In this document: one piece after another, positions 55,230 to 63,478 of the stretch
Layout: every line of letters starts with the position of its first letter
How positions within the stretch are numbered: the stretch's first letter is position 1
Assembly (NCBI RefSeq): GCF_011047315.1
Contig: NZ_CP049259.1
Span: 496,001-560,000 of the forward strand
Origin: Altererythrobacter sp. BO-6
GTDB taxonomy: Bacteria > Pseudomonadota > Alphaproteobacteria > Sphingomonadales > Sphingomonadaceae
Direction of reading: 5' to 3'
DNA: 64,000 nucleotides
Position numbers and translations under genes: made by a program
The notes under the pieces: generated by a model
Database searches by the model: none
The model's input: the letters and a program-made list of their open reading frames with translations, nothing else
What the model was told of the DNA's origin: nothing

Positions 55230-56126
55230 TCAAGCCCCTTCCTTTCGAACCTGCCGTGCAGGCTCTGGACGATAGCGCGCCAGAAAAATGGCGCGCCAAA
55301 GCATGGCGGCACCCGATTTGAGCGCCAACACCGGTTTGCGGTAACGCCAACAATTGGCCAGCAGTGACAGGCCATTTAGCGCACGCGTGGTAGCGCCGCT
55401 GAGGCGCCTGCCGTCGCGACCGATCGCCCCATAAACCAACATCTTGTCGGGAACGCCGGAGTATCTCGAGATCAGGCCCTTCATCTCCTGTGCAGGCGAG
55501 AGTTCCCTGTCGGAAAAGGCATCATAAACCGCACCAGTTGCATGCGGACGAGTATGAACCATGGAAATTTCATCAATTATCGCGGATTTGAAAGCTGGAC
55601 TGGGCATTGTGACTGTCCAGATCCGGTCCATGCCCCAACCCGAGATTACATTGGACATGTGCGGCATGAACGCTCTGAGATAGTCGGTCCTGATGGCCGC
55701 AGCCATGCATTCGACAAAGTTGGTGTAGCGCAGGCGCGTCAATGGGCAATGGAGCAGAATAGAATAACAAAAGAAGCTGTCGGAATGCAGTGCCGGTTGC
55801 GCGATAAAGAGATCATTTTCGGCGCAAATGTCGAAATACCGGTTGAGGTCTTCTTTCGTGAAAAGGAGATCATCATCCATGAAAGCTATGTAGCGATAGC
55901 GGTCCAGCACTTCTGGATTGTTGATTAGGTACCGATAGACACTGTCCCACTTCGTGCCTTTATCGACGGACAGCGGCAGGTCGCCACCTTGTCCGATCTC
56001 GGGATCGTCATCGTATTGACTCAGTTGCAGATCCCAATTTCGCTCGCCCTTTCCAGCCAACCATCTACGATGAAGCGATTTCGATCCGACGCGAACGAAG
56101 ACGAGGTTTTGGCGCGGCGCGATCAT
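55230..56126 (-). CDS. DUF707-like glycosyltransferase-type protein
   Basis: A 298-aa protein resembling the DUF707 family: VFVRVGSKSLHRRWLAGKGE near the N-terminus and an aspartate motif in YRYIAFMDDDLLFTKEDLNR, followed by QPALHSDSFFCY and CMAAAIRTDYLRAFMPHM. The DDD motif suggests a GT-A fold with metal-dependent nucleotide-sugar use. It overlaps the following gene by 4 bp (56123-56126), so they are coupled. Activity unproven. Confidence 0.72.
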   Translation of the reverse strand: MIAPRQNLVFVRVGSKSLHRRWLAGKGERNWDLQLSQYDDDPEIGQGGDLPLSVDKGTKWDSVYRYLINNPEVLDRYRYIAFMDDDLLFTKEDLNRYFDICAENDLFIAQPALHSDSFFCYSILLHCPLTRLRYTNFVECMAAAIRTDYLRAFMPHMSNVISGWGMDRIWTVTMPSPAFKSAIIDEISMVHTRPHATGAVYDAFSDRELSPAQEMKGLISRYSGVPDKMLVYGAIGRDGRRLSGATTRALNGLSLLANCWRYRKPVLALKSGAAMLWRAIFLARYRPEPARQVRKEGA

Positions 56127-57478
56127 TTCGTTCCTGCGCGCATTGCTGACTTGCCTTTCGTCAGTTTCTCAAGGGCCTGGCGCGCTGCCTTCTCGCCGCT
56201 GGCAAAGGCCTGATCGGTCCAGATGTAGCCCCAGTCACCGAAACGCCCGCAATAATTCACGCCGATTTCGTCCAGGTAGCCATGGATCAGCTTGAGAGCA
56301 GCGGGCCGGTCATGGTCGAAGATGATGTTTGCAAAGGGCGCAACGATGGTGCTTGTGTGATTGACCTGGTCCCGTCCATCAATGAGCCCTGCCTTAAGCA
56401 GCCCGTCAATCACAGGTTCGATGTAAGCTTCAGGTGGTTGGGTGCGAGGCTTCCATTTGTCGCTGAAATAGACTTCAGCTTGTAGCGCTACGCAGCCTTT
56501 CGGGGCGACGTTGGGTGAGAAATTCGAGGGATAGCTCAGCCGGGCAAAGACAATGTCCTCATCGTAAAAATAGGTCCAGTGGTCATCGCGGACCTTCGGT
56601 TTGCTTACCCCGATGTTGACCAGAATGACTTCGGTGCAAGCGAGCTTTCCTGCCGCATCTACCACATCCGGCGGCGCATCCTTGATCATCGGTATCAAGC
56701 GAGGAAGAGGCACGGAAGAAATCAACGCATCGTAACCAACGATTCTTCCGTCAGAAATACAAAGTGTCCTGGCGACGGGATCTATCGCCACAATCTCGCT
56801 GTTGCACTCGACCCGCGAGCGCTTGCGGAAGCCATTGAGGTAAGAAACAAACCCGCCTTCCGTGGGATAACGGAAATGGTCCACGTAGTGTACGTCTGAC
56901 GTGTTCGGTACCAGCGCACCTCGCAGCACTTCTTCCAGCTCGGGACGGTAAAGTCGAGGCCCGAGCCAGTCCGTTGTAAGATTGCTTGCTTCCGTCGTGT
57001 GGTATTTGCGCGTGTACACTGCGGGGAACGTCTGAGCGAATGTCTCGCCGAAACTTGCAAGCAGCCAGTCTTCATAATTCGATATGCGACCTGTGCTGGC
57101 AGGCTGATCCGTGGCCTTGGCAAAGTCCCTGATGCAATCGACGATCAAGTCTGCGGGAAGACCATGCAGATTGACCTGTGCCGGATGTTTGATCCAGTGG
57201 CCTTGCCAATAGTTATTCACGCTGGCGCGTAGTTTTTCATATGAGCCGCCAATGCTGTCTGCGAAGAGTTCCTGCAGCCGCGTGTTCTGAGTGAAGGAAA
57301 TGTGCGGCCCCTCGTCGAACAAGTAGCCATCAGCGTAGGAATGGGTGGAAGTATGGCCACCGTGAAACCGCCGTTTCTCGTATATCGTGGCTTCGCTGCC
57401 CGCTTCTCTTAACTGATGGGCAGCGCCGAACCCGGCGAAGCCCGCTCCGATAATTGCAATATGTGGCTGTCGAGACAT
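56123..57478 (-). CDS. UDP-galactopyranose mutase-like/amine-oxidase-type flavoprotein
   Basis: A 451-aa FAD protein: dinucleotide motif IAIIGAGFAGFGAAHQLREA, then YEKRRFHGGHTSTHSYADGY, with the FDEGPHISF motif typical of the protoporphyrinogen-oxidase/UGM group, and a C-terminal FAD motif region GRFGDWGYIWTDQAFASGEK. The WNGRSF-style trp of true UGM is not obvious, so it may be another isomerase or desaturase. ATG 57476-57478 gives the Rossmann strand at residue 5; the frame to 57562 adds 28 residues. In sugar clusters such proteins make furanose forms of nucleotide sugars. Confidence 0.7.
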   Translation of the reverse strand: MSRQPHIAIIGAGFAGFGAAHQLREAGSEATIYEKRRFHGGHTSTHSYADGYLFDEGPHISFTQNTRLQELFADSIGGSYEKLRASVNNYWQGHWIKHPAQVNLHGLPADLIVDCIRDFAKATDQPASTGRISNYEDWLLASFGETFAQTFPAVYTRKYHTTEASNLTTDWLGPRLYRPELEEVLRGALVPNTSDVHYVDHFRYPTEGGFVSYLNGFRKRSRVECNSEIVAIDPVARTLCISDGRIVGYDALISSVPLPRLIPMIKDAPPDVVDAAGKLACTEVILVNIGVSKPKVRDDHWTYFYDEDIVFARLSYPSNFSPNVAPKGCVALQAEVYFSDKWKPRTQPPEAYIEPVIDGLLKAGLIDGRDQVNHTSTIVAPFANIIFDHDRPAALKLIHGYLDEIGVNYCGRFGDWGYIWTDQAFASGEKAARQALEKLTKGKSAMRAGTK

Positions 57479-57494
57479 GGCGCCGAGCTGGATC

Positions 57495-58766
57495 CTATTG
57501 TTCAATAGTCGCTTCGGGTACGGGAACAATGAATTGCCCACCCCATTCTCGGGCATTGCCAATTTGCTCTTTTATTTCTTCCTTCAGGTTCCAAGGTAAG
57601 ATCAGGATGAAGTCCGGCTTCGCCTTTTGCAAATGAGCGGGATCATAAATCGGAACACGCACACCCGGCATTAGCTTACCCTGCTTCGATGGAGCCCGAT
57701 CGACAGCGAAATCAATAACATCGCTGCCGATGCCGCAATAGTTGAGAAGGGTCACGCCCTTGGCTGGCGCGCCATATGCCGCTATCGATTTACCCTGTTT
57801 CTTGAGCTCCATGCACAATTGGACCAGGGCAAGCTTCGTTTTACGGATTTGACTGCTCCATTCAGTATAGGTCGCCCGCCTCTCTAGCCCGTATCGTCTT
57901 TCCTCGTCGCGCATCGCATCGACGGAGGGTTCTGTGTCCCAAGCGGCATCCGCGTGACAGACATGGAAACGCACTGATCCGCCATGCGTGGTCAAACTTT
58001 CGACCGCGAAGATGCGAAGCCCAGCGGCATGGAAGATACGCTCCGCTGCCAGCAACGAAAGATACGAGAAGTGCTCGTGATAGATTGTATCAAACTGGTT
58101 TTGCTGCATCAGGCGCAGCAAATGCTGGACCTCGTATGTCGCAACACCCTCAGGATTCAGCAACGCTTTGGCGCCGCGAACAAAATCATTGATGTCGGGA
58201 ACATGAGCCAGCACGTTATTTGCGACAAGCAGATCCGCGCCCCATCCCTCATTAGCCAGGTCGCGGCCCAGCTGTTCTGAAAAGAACTCCGTCCGTACTT
58301 CCAGGCCAGCCTTCCTTGCCACAGCAGCTGGGCCTTCCGTTGGCTCTATACCCAGGCATTCTATTCCGGCCTGCTTGACGTACTGAAGGAGATATCCGTC
58401 ATTCGACGCGATTTCCACCACCCGGCTGTTCTTGTCCAGCCGTAGGCGTTCGATCATCGTTTCCACATATGATCTGGCATGTTCGAGCCAGGTCGAAGAG
58501 TGGGAGGAGTAATAGGTGTAGTCAGCGCGAAACAGGTCACGTGCACCTAGCTGGTGAACAACTTGTGCAAGCAGACAACTGTCGCAAACTCGCACTTCGA
58601 GGGGATAGTGCACTTCCGGCTCACCGGATTGCGCCAGGCCGATAAAGTCATTGGCGACGGGACTGAACCCAAGATCGGCCAACTGCAAAACAAGCGGCTG
58701 CAGGCAGTGGCGACAGGTCTTCAGAGCAGATGCTGAGTTGATTTCCGGCTTTCCTGTCTGTTGCAT
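57495..58766 (-). CDS. Sugar C-methyltransferase-like protein
   Basis: A 423-aa SAM-dependent methyltransferase with the three-part layout of nucleotide-sugar C-methyltransferases: N-terminal zinc-binding part with two CxxC pairs (CRHC and CDSC), central SAM domain with VVEIASNDGYLLQYVKQAGI and GADLLVANNVLAHVPDINDF, and a C-terminal domain with AYGAPAKGVTLLNYCGIG and DRAPSKQGKLMPGVRVPIY. The HEHF segment (TIYHEHFSYLS) contains the catalytic His expected in this group. It would methylate carbon 3 of a 4-keto sugar, which fits the CDP-sugar genes nearby. Confidence 0.88.
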   Translation of the reverse strand: MQQTGKPEINSASALKTCRHCLQPLVLQLADLGFSPVANDFIGLAQSGEPEVHYPLEVRVCDSCLLAQVVHQLGARDLFRADYTYYSSHSSTWLEHARSYVETMIERLRLDKNSRVVEIASNDGYLLQYVKQAGIECLGIEPTEGPAAVARKAGLEVRTEFFSEQLGRDLANEGWGADLLVANNVLAHVPDINDFVRGAKALLNPEGVATYEVQHLLRLMQQNQFDTIYHEHFSYLSLLAAERIFHAAGLRIFAVESLTTHGGSVRFHVCHADAAWDTEPSVDAMRDEERRYGLERRATYTEWSSQIRKTKLALVQLCMELKKQGKSIAAYGAPAKGVTLLNYCGIGSDVIDFAVDRAPSKQGKLMPGVRVPIYDPAHLQKAKPDFILILPWNLKEEIKEQIGNAREWGGQFIVPVPEATIEQ

Positions 58767-58918
58767 CGGGTAGCCTTTCGCAATCGCAGGAGTGGGAGGA
58801 TTTTCCCCGCTTTTCGAGGACGATGCTAGGCAAGAGAAGGTGTTGTCGCAATTCGCCTTCCGGATTACTACGTCTGCAAAGTACTGCTTTTAATGCAATA
58901 ATTTTGAGTTGCCTTCTG

Positions 58919-60016
58919 TTAAAGCCGTCTGACCACATAATCGGCGATAGCCAAACTCGAAGTGAGGCCGGGCGACTCAATGCCAAATAGATTGATCAAT
59001 CCGGTCACGCCGTGATCGTCGGGTCCATCGATGCGAAAGTCTGCGGCAGGCCTATCGGGACCGGAAATTTTCGATCTAACCCCAGTATAGTCAGGTTGAA
59101 GCTGATCCGCAGAAATGTTTGGAAGGAAACATTGGATTGCAGAAACGAAATCGTCCTTAGCACAATCATCGAAACGATAGTCTGGCTTTTCGATCCACCT
59201 AACATCGGGCCCAAATCTCGCCTGGCCGCCAAGATCAATGGTCAAGTGAACGCCCAACCCTCCCGTGACTGGAATCGGATAGACCAACCGTTTGCAAGGT
59301 GGGCGGCCAGAAAGACGGTAGTAATGCCCAATCGCGAAATATGCGTCGGGGATGGAATTTGATCTGGCGCCCAATATCCGCTGGGCCATCTCAACCGCAC
59401 GAAGGCCAGCGCAATTCACAAGATTTCTGGTGCGTAGGCGCTCGGATTCCAAGTTATTGATTTCGACAACAAAGCCCCTTGGATCTGGGATGACAGCGGT
59501 CACTTCGGCTTTTAGCACGAGCATGCCTCCGTAATGCTCAAACTCGCCTTCCAGCGCGACCATTAGCCCATGACTGTCGATTATTCCCGTCGATGGAGAA
59601 TATAGAGCACCAACACATTGAACCTCTGGTTCAAGCGATTTCATCTCGTTACGCGACAGAAACTGCAGATCATGCACATCGTTCGCGACTGCGCGCGTTC
59701 GAATTTCTTCAAGTTGCTCCAGCTGCTCATTCGATGTTGCGACGATGGCCTTTCCGATCCGGCGATGGGCAATCCCCCGGTCAGCGGCAAAGGCGTAGAG
59801 CATGTCCCTTCCACGTCGGCAAAATTTTGCCTTTAGGCTTTCTGGCTCATAGTAGATTCCGGCATGGATGACTTCGGAGTTCCGACTGCTCGAATGGGTT
59901 CCGATTGCCTGTTCTGCCTCTAGCAAAACTACTTCACGCCCTGATCGGGCGAGCGCCGCTGCGCAAGCAAGACCAATGACGCCGCCACCGACGACAATAC
60001 ATTCTACCTCTTCCAC
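58919..60016 (-). CDS. DAO-family FAD oxidoreductase (L-2-hydroxyglutarate oxidase-like)
   Basis: A 365-aa flavoprotein: CIVVGGGVIGLACAAALARS and VVLLEAEQAIGTHSSSRNSE, then VIHAGIYYEPESLKAKFCRR with a His-containing loop like L-2-hydroxyglutarate dehydrogenase LhgO; the end FGIESPGLTSSLAIADYV is also typical. ATG 60014-60016. In the sugar cluster it may recycle a 2-hydroxyacid or modify a sugar-acid; the nearby 2OG oxygenase makes a link to 2-oxoglutarate metabolism imaginable but unproven. 152 bp of non-coding DNA separate it from the methyltransferase gene. Confidence 0.82.
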   Translation of the reverse strand: MEEVECIVVGGGVIGLACAAALARSGREVVLLEAEQAIGTHSSSRNSEVIHAGIYYEPESLKAKFCRRGRDMLYAFAADRGIAHRRIGKAIVATSNEQLEQLEEIRTRAVANDVHDLQFLSRNEMKSLEPEVQCVGALYSPSTGIIDSHGLMVALEGEFEHYGGMLVLKAEVTAVIPDPRGFVVEINNLESERLRTRNLVNCAGLRAVEMAQRILGARSNSIPDAYFAIGHYYRLSGRPPCKRLVYPIPVTGGLGVHLTIDLGGQARFGPDVRWIEKPDYRFDDCAKDDFVSAIQCFLPNISADQLQPDYTGVRSKISGPDRPAADFRIDGPDDHGVTGLINLFGIESPGLTSSLAIADYVVRRL

Positions 60017-60206
60017 GCGGCGCCTTTGGATCGAGCGCTGTTGCCAGATCGATCCCTATGTGGAAATCCAGATGCGGAGCGGCTGTCATTGGCAGGCATG
60101 AATGCAATCAACCTCCGTTCTCGCTGAGTCGGGCATCGTATCGTCCAGCCTCTATTCTTCCGTTGCTAGCGCTTGATGAAATTACCATTCGGGAGGGTCT
60201 GTCCAC

Positions 60207-60548
60207 TTGAAAGAACCAAAGGACCTAACCCTAGAGGATAGTGAAACACTTAGTCTGATGAACGGTTGTGCAACGATGGGCTTTGCGGGATTTGCGGTTA
60301 GGATGCCCTCCGAAGCTCATCGATCGATATTGACGATGCTCAACAGGGGGCATGCGGAAAAGGGGCAGGTTGCGAAGCGACGAGGCGCGAGCGTCAGGCT
60401 CGTATCTCTTCCCATCGAAAAGCCGGGCTTTGCCATCGCCAAGGTTTGGCCTGGCTATTTGGCTGGTGGGCTCAATGCGCACTCTCATGCCGATCCGGTT
60501 TGGATGGAAACACGCGTTTTGACAGAAAATGAAGTACCATCTGCATGA
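60207..60548 (+). CDS. Hypothetical protein coupled to the flippase
   Basis: A 113-aa soluble protein of unknown family. TTG at 60207 is the likely start, with a strong GGGAGGG 9 bp upstream; an internal ATG (MNGCATMGF) would shorten it by 17 residues. Visible stretches are CATMGFAGFAVRMPSEAHRS and VKRR-like basic residues, ending VLTENEVPSA. Stop overlaps the flippase ATG by 4 bp (ATGA), implying co-translation and a role in polysaccharide assembly. No motif recognised. Confidence 0.6.
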   Translation: MKEPKDLTLEDSETLSLMNGCATMGFAGFAVRMPSEAHRSILTMLNRGHAEKGQVAKRRGASVRLVSLPIEKPGFAIAKVWPGYLAGGLNAHSHADPVWMETRVLTENEVPSA

Positions 60549-62086
60549 AGTCAGTTGTGCGCCATCAGGTCGCTAAAGGAACGGCCTTGCTAGGCGGCGC
60601 GCGCGCACTTTCGCGCGGCTTCGATTTCATCACGCTGATCATCCTGGCAAGATATCTGACGCCCACCGATTTCGGCCTGGTAGCAATCGCCTTGTCAGTG
60701 ATGCAAATTGCCGAGGCAGTCATGGAGGTGCCAACCAACGTTGCGCTGCTTCAGCTGCGCACTGTGAGCCGCAGCCACCTCAACTCCGCGTTCACGATCG
60801 CGCTTCTGCGCGGTGTCGCCATCGCTGCAATACTCTGCGCTATGGCCATGCCGCTGGCATATTTCTTCGAGGACGAACGATTGTTCGCGCTAATCTGCGC
60901 CATTTCGCTCGCCCCGGCGTTGCGCGGGTTGCGGAGCCCAAAGGACTTCCTTTTGTTTAAGCAGTTGCGCTTCTGGCCCGATGCCCTGGCCGATGTTTTC
61001 GGCAAATTCTGCGCCTTGGCAATCGCCGGCATGCTGGCAGTTCAGACAGGCAGCTATTGGGCAATCGCCTCGGCCACCATCGCCAGCCCCTTATTCTACG
61101 TTCTGGCGACCTATGCCCTGGTCCCCATGCGACCGCGCCTGACCTTGCGCCACTTCGCCTTCTTCTGGAGTTTCCTGAGCTGGAACATGGCTGCGCAAAC
61201 GATGAGCGCACTAAACTGGCAAGCGGATCGGGTCCTGCTCGGAAAGCTAGCCGCGCAAGCAACGGTCGGCCTGTACGCCACCACCAGGGATCTGGCCACG
61301 ATCGTGTTCAAGACCATGATGGAAACAATCCAAAAGCCAATGATGTCGGCATTGGCCCGTTCCAATCAACAGCCGACGCGCCAGCGCCAGGTCTATGGCG
61401 TTGCCATCGCCTCCGTGCTCTCGATCGGATTGCCAATTGCATGCGGGCAGGCATTGCTGGCCGTGGAATTAATCGAGCTTGTACTGGGGCCTCAATGGCT
61501 CGAGGCAACGATTGTTTTTCAAGCGGTCTCGCTGCTGCTTATACCTGGACTATATTCGCATATGACGCTGACCTTGCTCAATGCGCTCGGGAAGCCAAAA
61601 TATATTTTCAACCGCAATCTTTGGGATTTTCTGCTTCGGGTTCCGCTGACCATCGCTTGTGTTGTAAACTTCGGCTGGCTCGGAGCGGTCCTGGCACTTA
61701 TAGTGGCAGACCTGTTCCTTGCGCTGCTGTGTCTGCACTTGACCAGAAAGATTATCGGGATCGGCATCATTGAGCAGCTTCTTTGCGCTGGCAGGGGCTT
61801 GGTAAGCGTTACGGTAATGGTTGCGACCGTCTTCTGGCTGCGCCAGATTTTCGAGCGCGGAGACAGCGAACTCGAAATCATCGTCTATCTACTCAAGATC
61901 ATTCCGCTTGCTGCTATCACCTATTGCACGGCCCACTGGGCGGTCTGGAGGCTTTCGGGTCGGCCCGATGGGCTGGAAGCGCTGGTGACGCAGACAATCA
62001 GTCGTGTCGCTCGTGACAAGCCGTTCATTGGGTGGCTTAATCGTCACAACCTGGCTGACAAACCGCGAACACAAGAGTTGAAATGA
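60545..62086 (+). CDS. Wzx-like polysaccharide flippase
   Basis: A 513-aa integral membrane protein with 12-14 hydrophobic helices of the Polysacc_synt_3/Wzx family: an N-terminal part with KGTALLGGARALSRGFDFIT and LARYLTPTDFGLVAIALSVM, typical of WzxC-type flippases, and LNWQADRVLLGKLAAQATVG with helices that follow. It moves lipid-linked repeat units across the inner membrane. Transcribed with the small gene in front. Last certain gene of the EPS locus. Confidence 0.9.
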   Translation: MKSVVRHQVAKGTALLGGARALSRGFDFITLIILARYLTPTDFGLVAIALSVMQIAEAVMEVPTNVALLQLRTVSRSHLNSAFTIALLRGVAIAAILCAMAMPLAYFFEDERLFALICAISLAPALRGLRSPKDFLLFKQLRFWPDALADVFGKFCALAIAGMLAVQTGSYWAIASATIASPLFYVLATYALVPMRPRLTLRHFAFFWSFLSWNMAAQTMSALNWQADRVLLGKLAAQATVGLYATTRDLATIVFKTMMETIQKPMMSALARSNQQPTRQRQVYGVAIASVLSIGLPIACGQALLAVELIELVLGPQWLEATIVFQAVSLLLIPGLYSHMTLTLLNALGKPKYIFNRNLWDFLLRVPLTIACVVNFGWLGAVLALIVADLFLALLCLHLTRKIIGIGIIEQLLCAGRGLVSVTVMVATVFWLRQIFERGDSELEIIVYLLKIIPLAAITYCTAHWAVWRLSGRPDGLEALVTQTISRVARDKPFIGWLNRHNLADKPRTQELK

Positions 62087-62286
62087 TCGTTTTGGCTTTC
62101 TAGCCGCGCAATGAATGCCGTTCCTGCCTGCTGCCTGTGAGGTCGGCGTTGCTCTGGCTAGCCATGCTTCGGAATCAGGTCGCATGAGCCGCCAGTTGAG
62201 CTTGCTTTAGAATGCAGTCCAGTTGTGCGCGCGAACCGCTGGGTTTTGGATATCTGGCTATAGTTTGTCCTGCATGAGATTCACCA

Positions 62287-62631
62287 TCACGCAAACAAGC
62301 GACCGATCCGGCCAGGAAGCCCCTCCAGCATCCACTTCATAGCTATGATCGCTGCAGCGGACGCAGTGCAGTTCACAACGAGCCGGGCTGTGTCCACCCG
62401 CAATCCCGGCAAGGGTCGCCGCACGAATTCCAGTGCAATCGCAAGGGCGACAAATAGCAGGACAAGGTAGCGCGTTTCGATCTGGTACTGTGTCAGGTAC
62501 CGCGTGATCATGCCGGCCGCGCCAAAGGCGACCGCCCAAAACGACAGCGAGAAAATTCGTCGGTATTTCGCCATAGCGCCTCGATAGTTGGCGCAGCATA
62601 GCCCGGCAAACCCTAACTTCAGCGCCGTCAT
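62287..62631 (-). CDS. Small integral membrane protein of unknown function
   Basis: About 114 aa with three hydrophobic stretches (FSLSFWAVAFGAAGMITRYL, LVLLFVALAIALEFV, VVNCTASAAAIIAM). ATG at 62629-62631 is chosen; a TTG at 62673 is also open. A competing frame shifted by one covers 62258-62638 but is arginine/cysteine-rich and not convincing. The convergent arrangement with wzx leaves about 200 bp between them with no gene. Confidence 0.5.
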   Translation of the reverse strand: MTALKLGFAGLCCANYRGAMAKYRRIFSLSFWAVAFGAAGMITRYLTQYQIETRYLVLLFVALAIALEFVRRPLPGLRVDTARLVVNCTASAAAIIAMKWMLEGLPGRIGRLFA

Positions 62632-62702
62632 GAGCCACGCTGGGCCCAGGACAACTCCAGCGTCAAACCACAAAATCTAGATGCAAGTGCAATGATCCCG
62701 CC

Positions 62703-63041
62703 TTAGTGATGCCCGGAAGAAGTCTTGCTCTCGATGCGATCGGCCGCTTCCCTCAACAATTCGGGCAGGCTGGCCCGCATTCCAAACATGTCGTAGAGAT
62801 TTATCGTCGCGCCGAGCATGGCGAAACCGACCATTTCGCAAGGCATTCCCTGTCTCATAAGCTTGGCGTAGCCCGCCATCAGGGCTTCGGAAACGTCATT
62901 GAAGTCGCGGAAATGGCCTGCCGGCCCGAAGTCGGCAAACATCTCAAGTTCTTCGAAAAGCAAAGCTCGAGTCTCAGTGTTTCCTTGCATATTCTTCATG
63001 TAGAAATCACCCGATCTCTTCTGCTTACTTTCGATATTCAT
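62703..63041 (-). CDS. Hypothetical cytoplasmic protein
   Basis: A 112-aa helical protein without recognised domains (DVSEALMAGYAKLMRQGMPC, ATINLYDMFGMRASLPELLR). Start at 63041 or ATG at 62999; neither has a strong ribosome-binding site. A/T-rich sequence precedes it, fitting a promoter. A phasin- or small regulatory-type helical bundle is possible but not supported by a motif. Confidence 0.55.
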   Translation of the reverse strand: MNIESKQKRSGDFYMKNMQGNTETRALLFEELEMFADFGPAGHFRDFNDVSEALMAGYAKLMRQGMPCEMVGFAMLGATINLYDMFGMRASLPELLREAADRIESKTSSGHH

Positions 63042-63478
63042 TGATATTCAGCAATGCTTAATGAATATTTATTCGACTTGTAATTTCCAACGTCTGGACA
63101 CGCAATTTCGCAAATCCGCAAGGTTTCGACAATAATAAAGTTGTCGGTAGTTCGCTATTTCCAGTTCAGCCCCAAATGTGCCCGAAGCAAGGCCACTTTG
63201 ACCTAATCCTTTGGGAGGATTCGAAGTTGTGCTCTGCGCACCCCAGCGAAGGATATGCGATCATCGCATGCTGCCGTTCCGCACCAAGCGGCACGGGCAG
63301 CAGCCAGGTCGAAATGGAGCTAGTCCGAGATAGCTGTTGCGCCAATTAGGCCGGGCAACATACCGTCAAATGCCGTTTGGCTTGCTATCGGCGAACGGGG
63401 GGCATTTTACCGCTTGCTCTGAGCGCAGCGCAAGCTGCTGACAGGCGCCAGCACAGCGGTGTGGGAGGGCATCTTGAA
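63042..63478. other. Non-coding region before the GIY-YIG gene
   Basis: A/T-rich at 63042-63130, with the hairpin GACAA-taataaag-TTGTC near 63130-63147. Short minus-strand frames over 63385-63690 are antisense to the next gene and have no support. This region probably holds promoters for both flanking genes. Confidence 0.5.

Noticed and set aside
62087..62286. tRNA-like or att-site sequence after wzx
   Set aside because: No cloverleaf pairing or CCA-adjacent T-arm sequence could be fitted, and no integrase is nearby.
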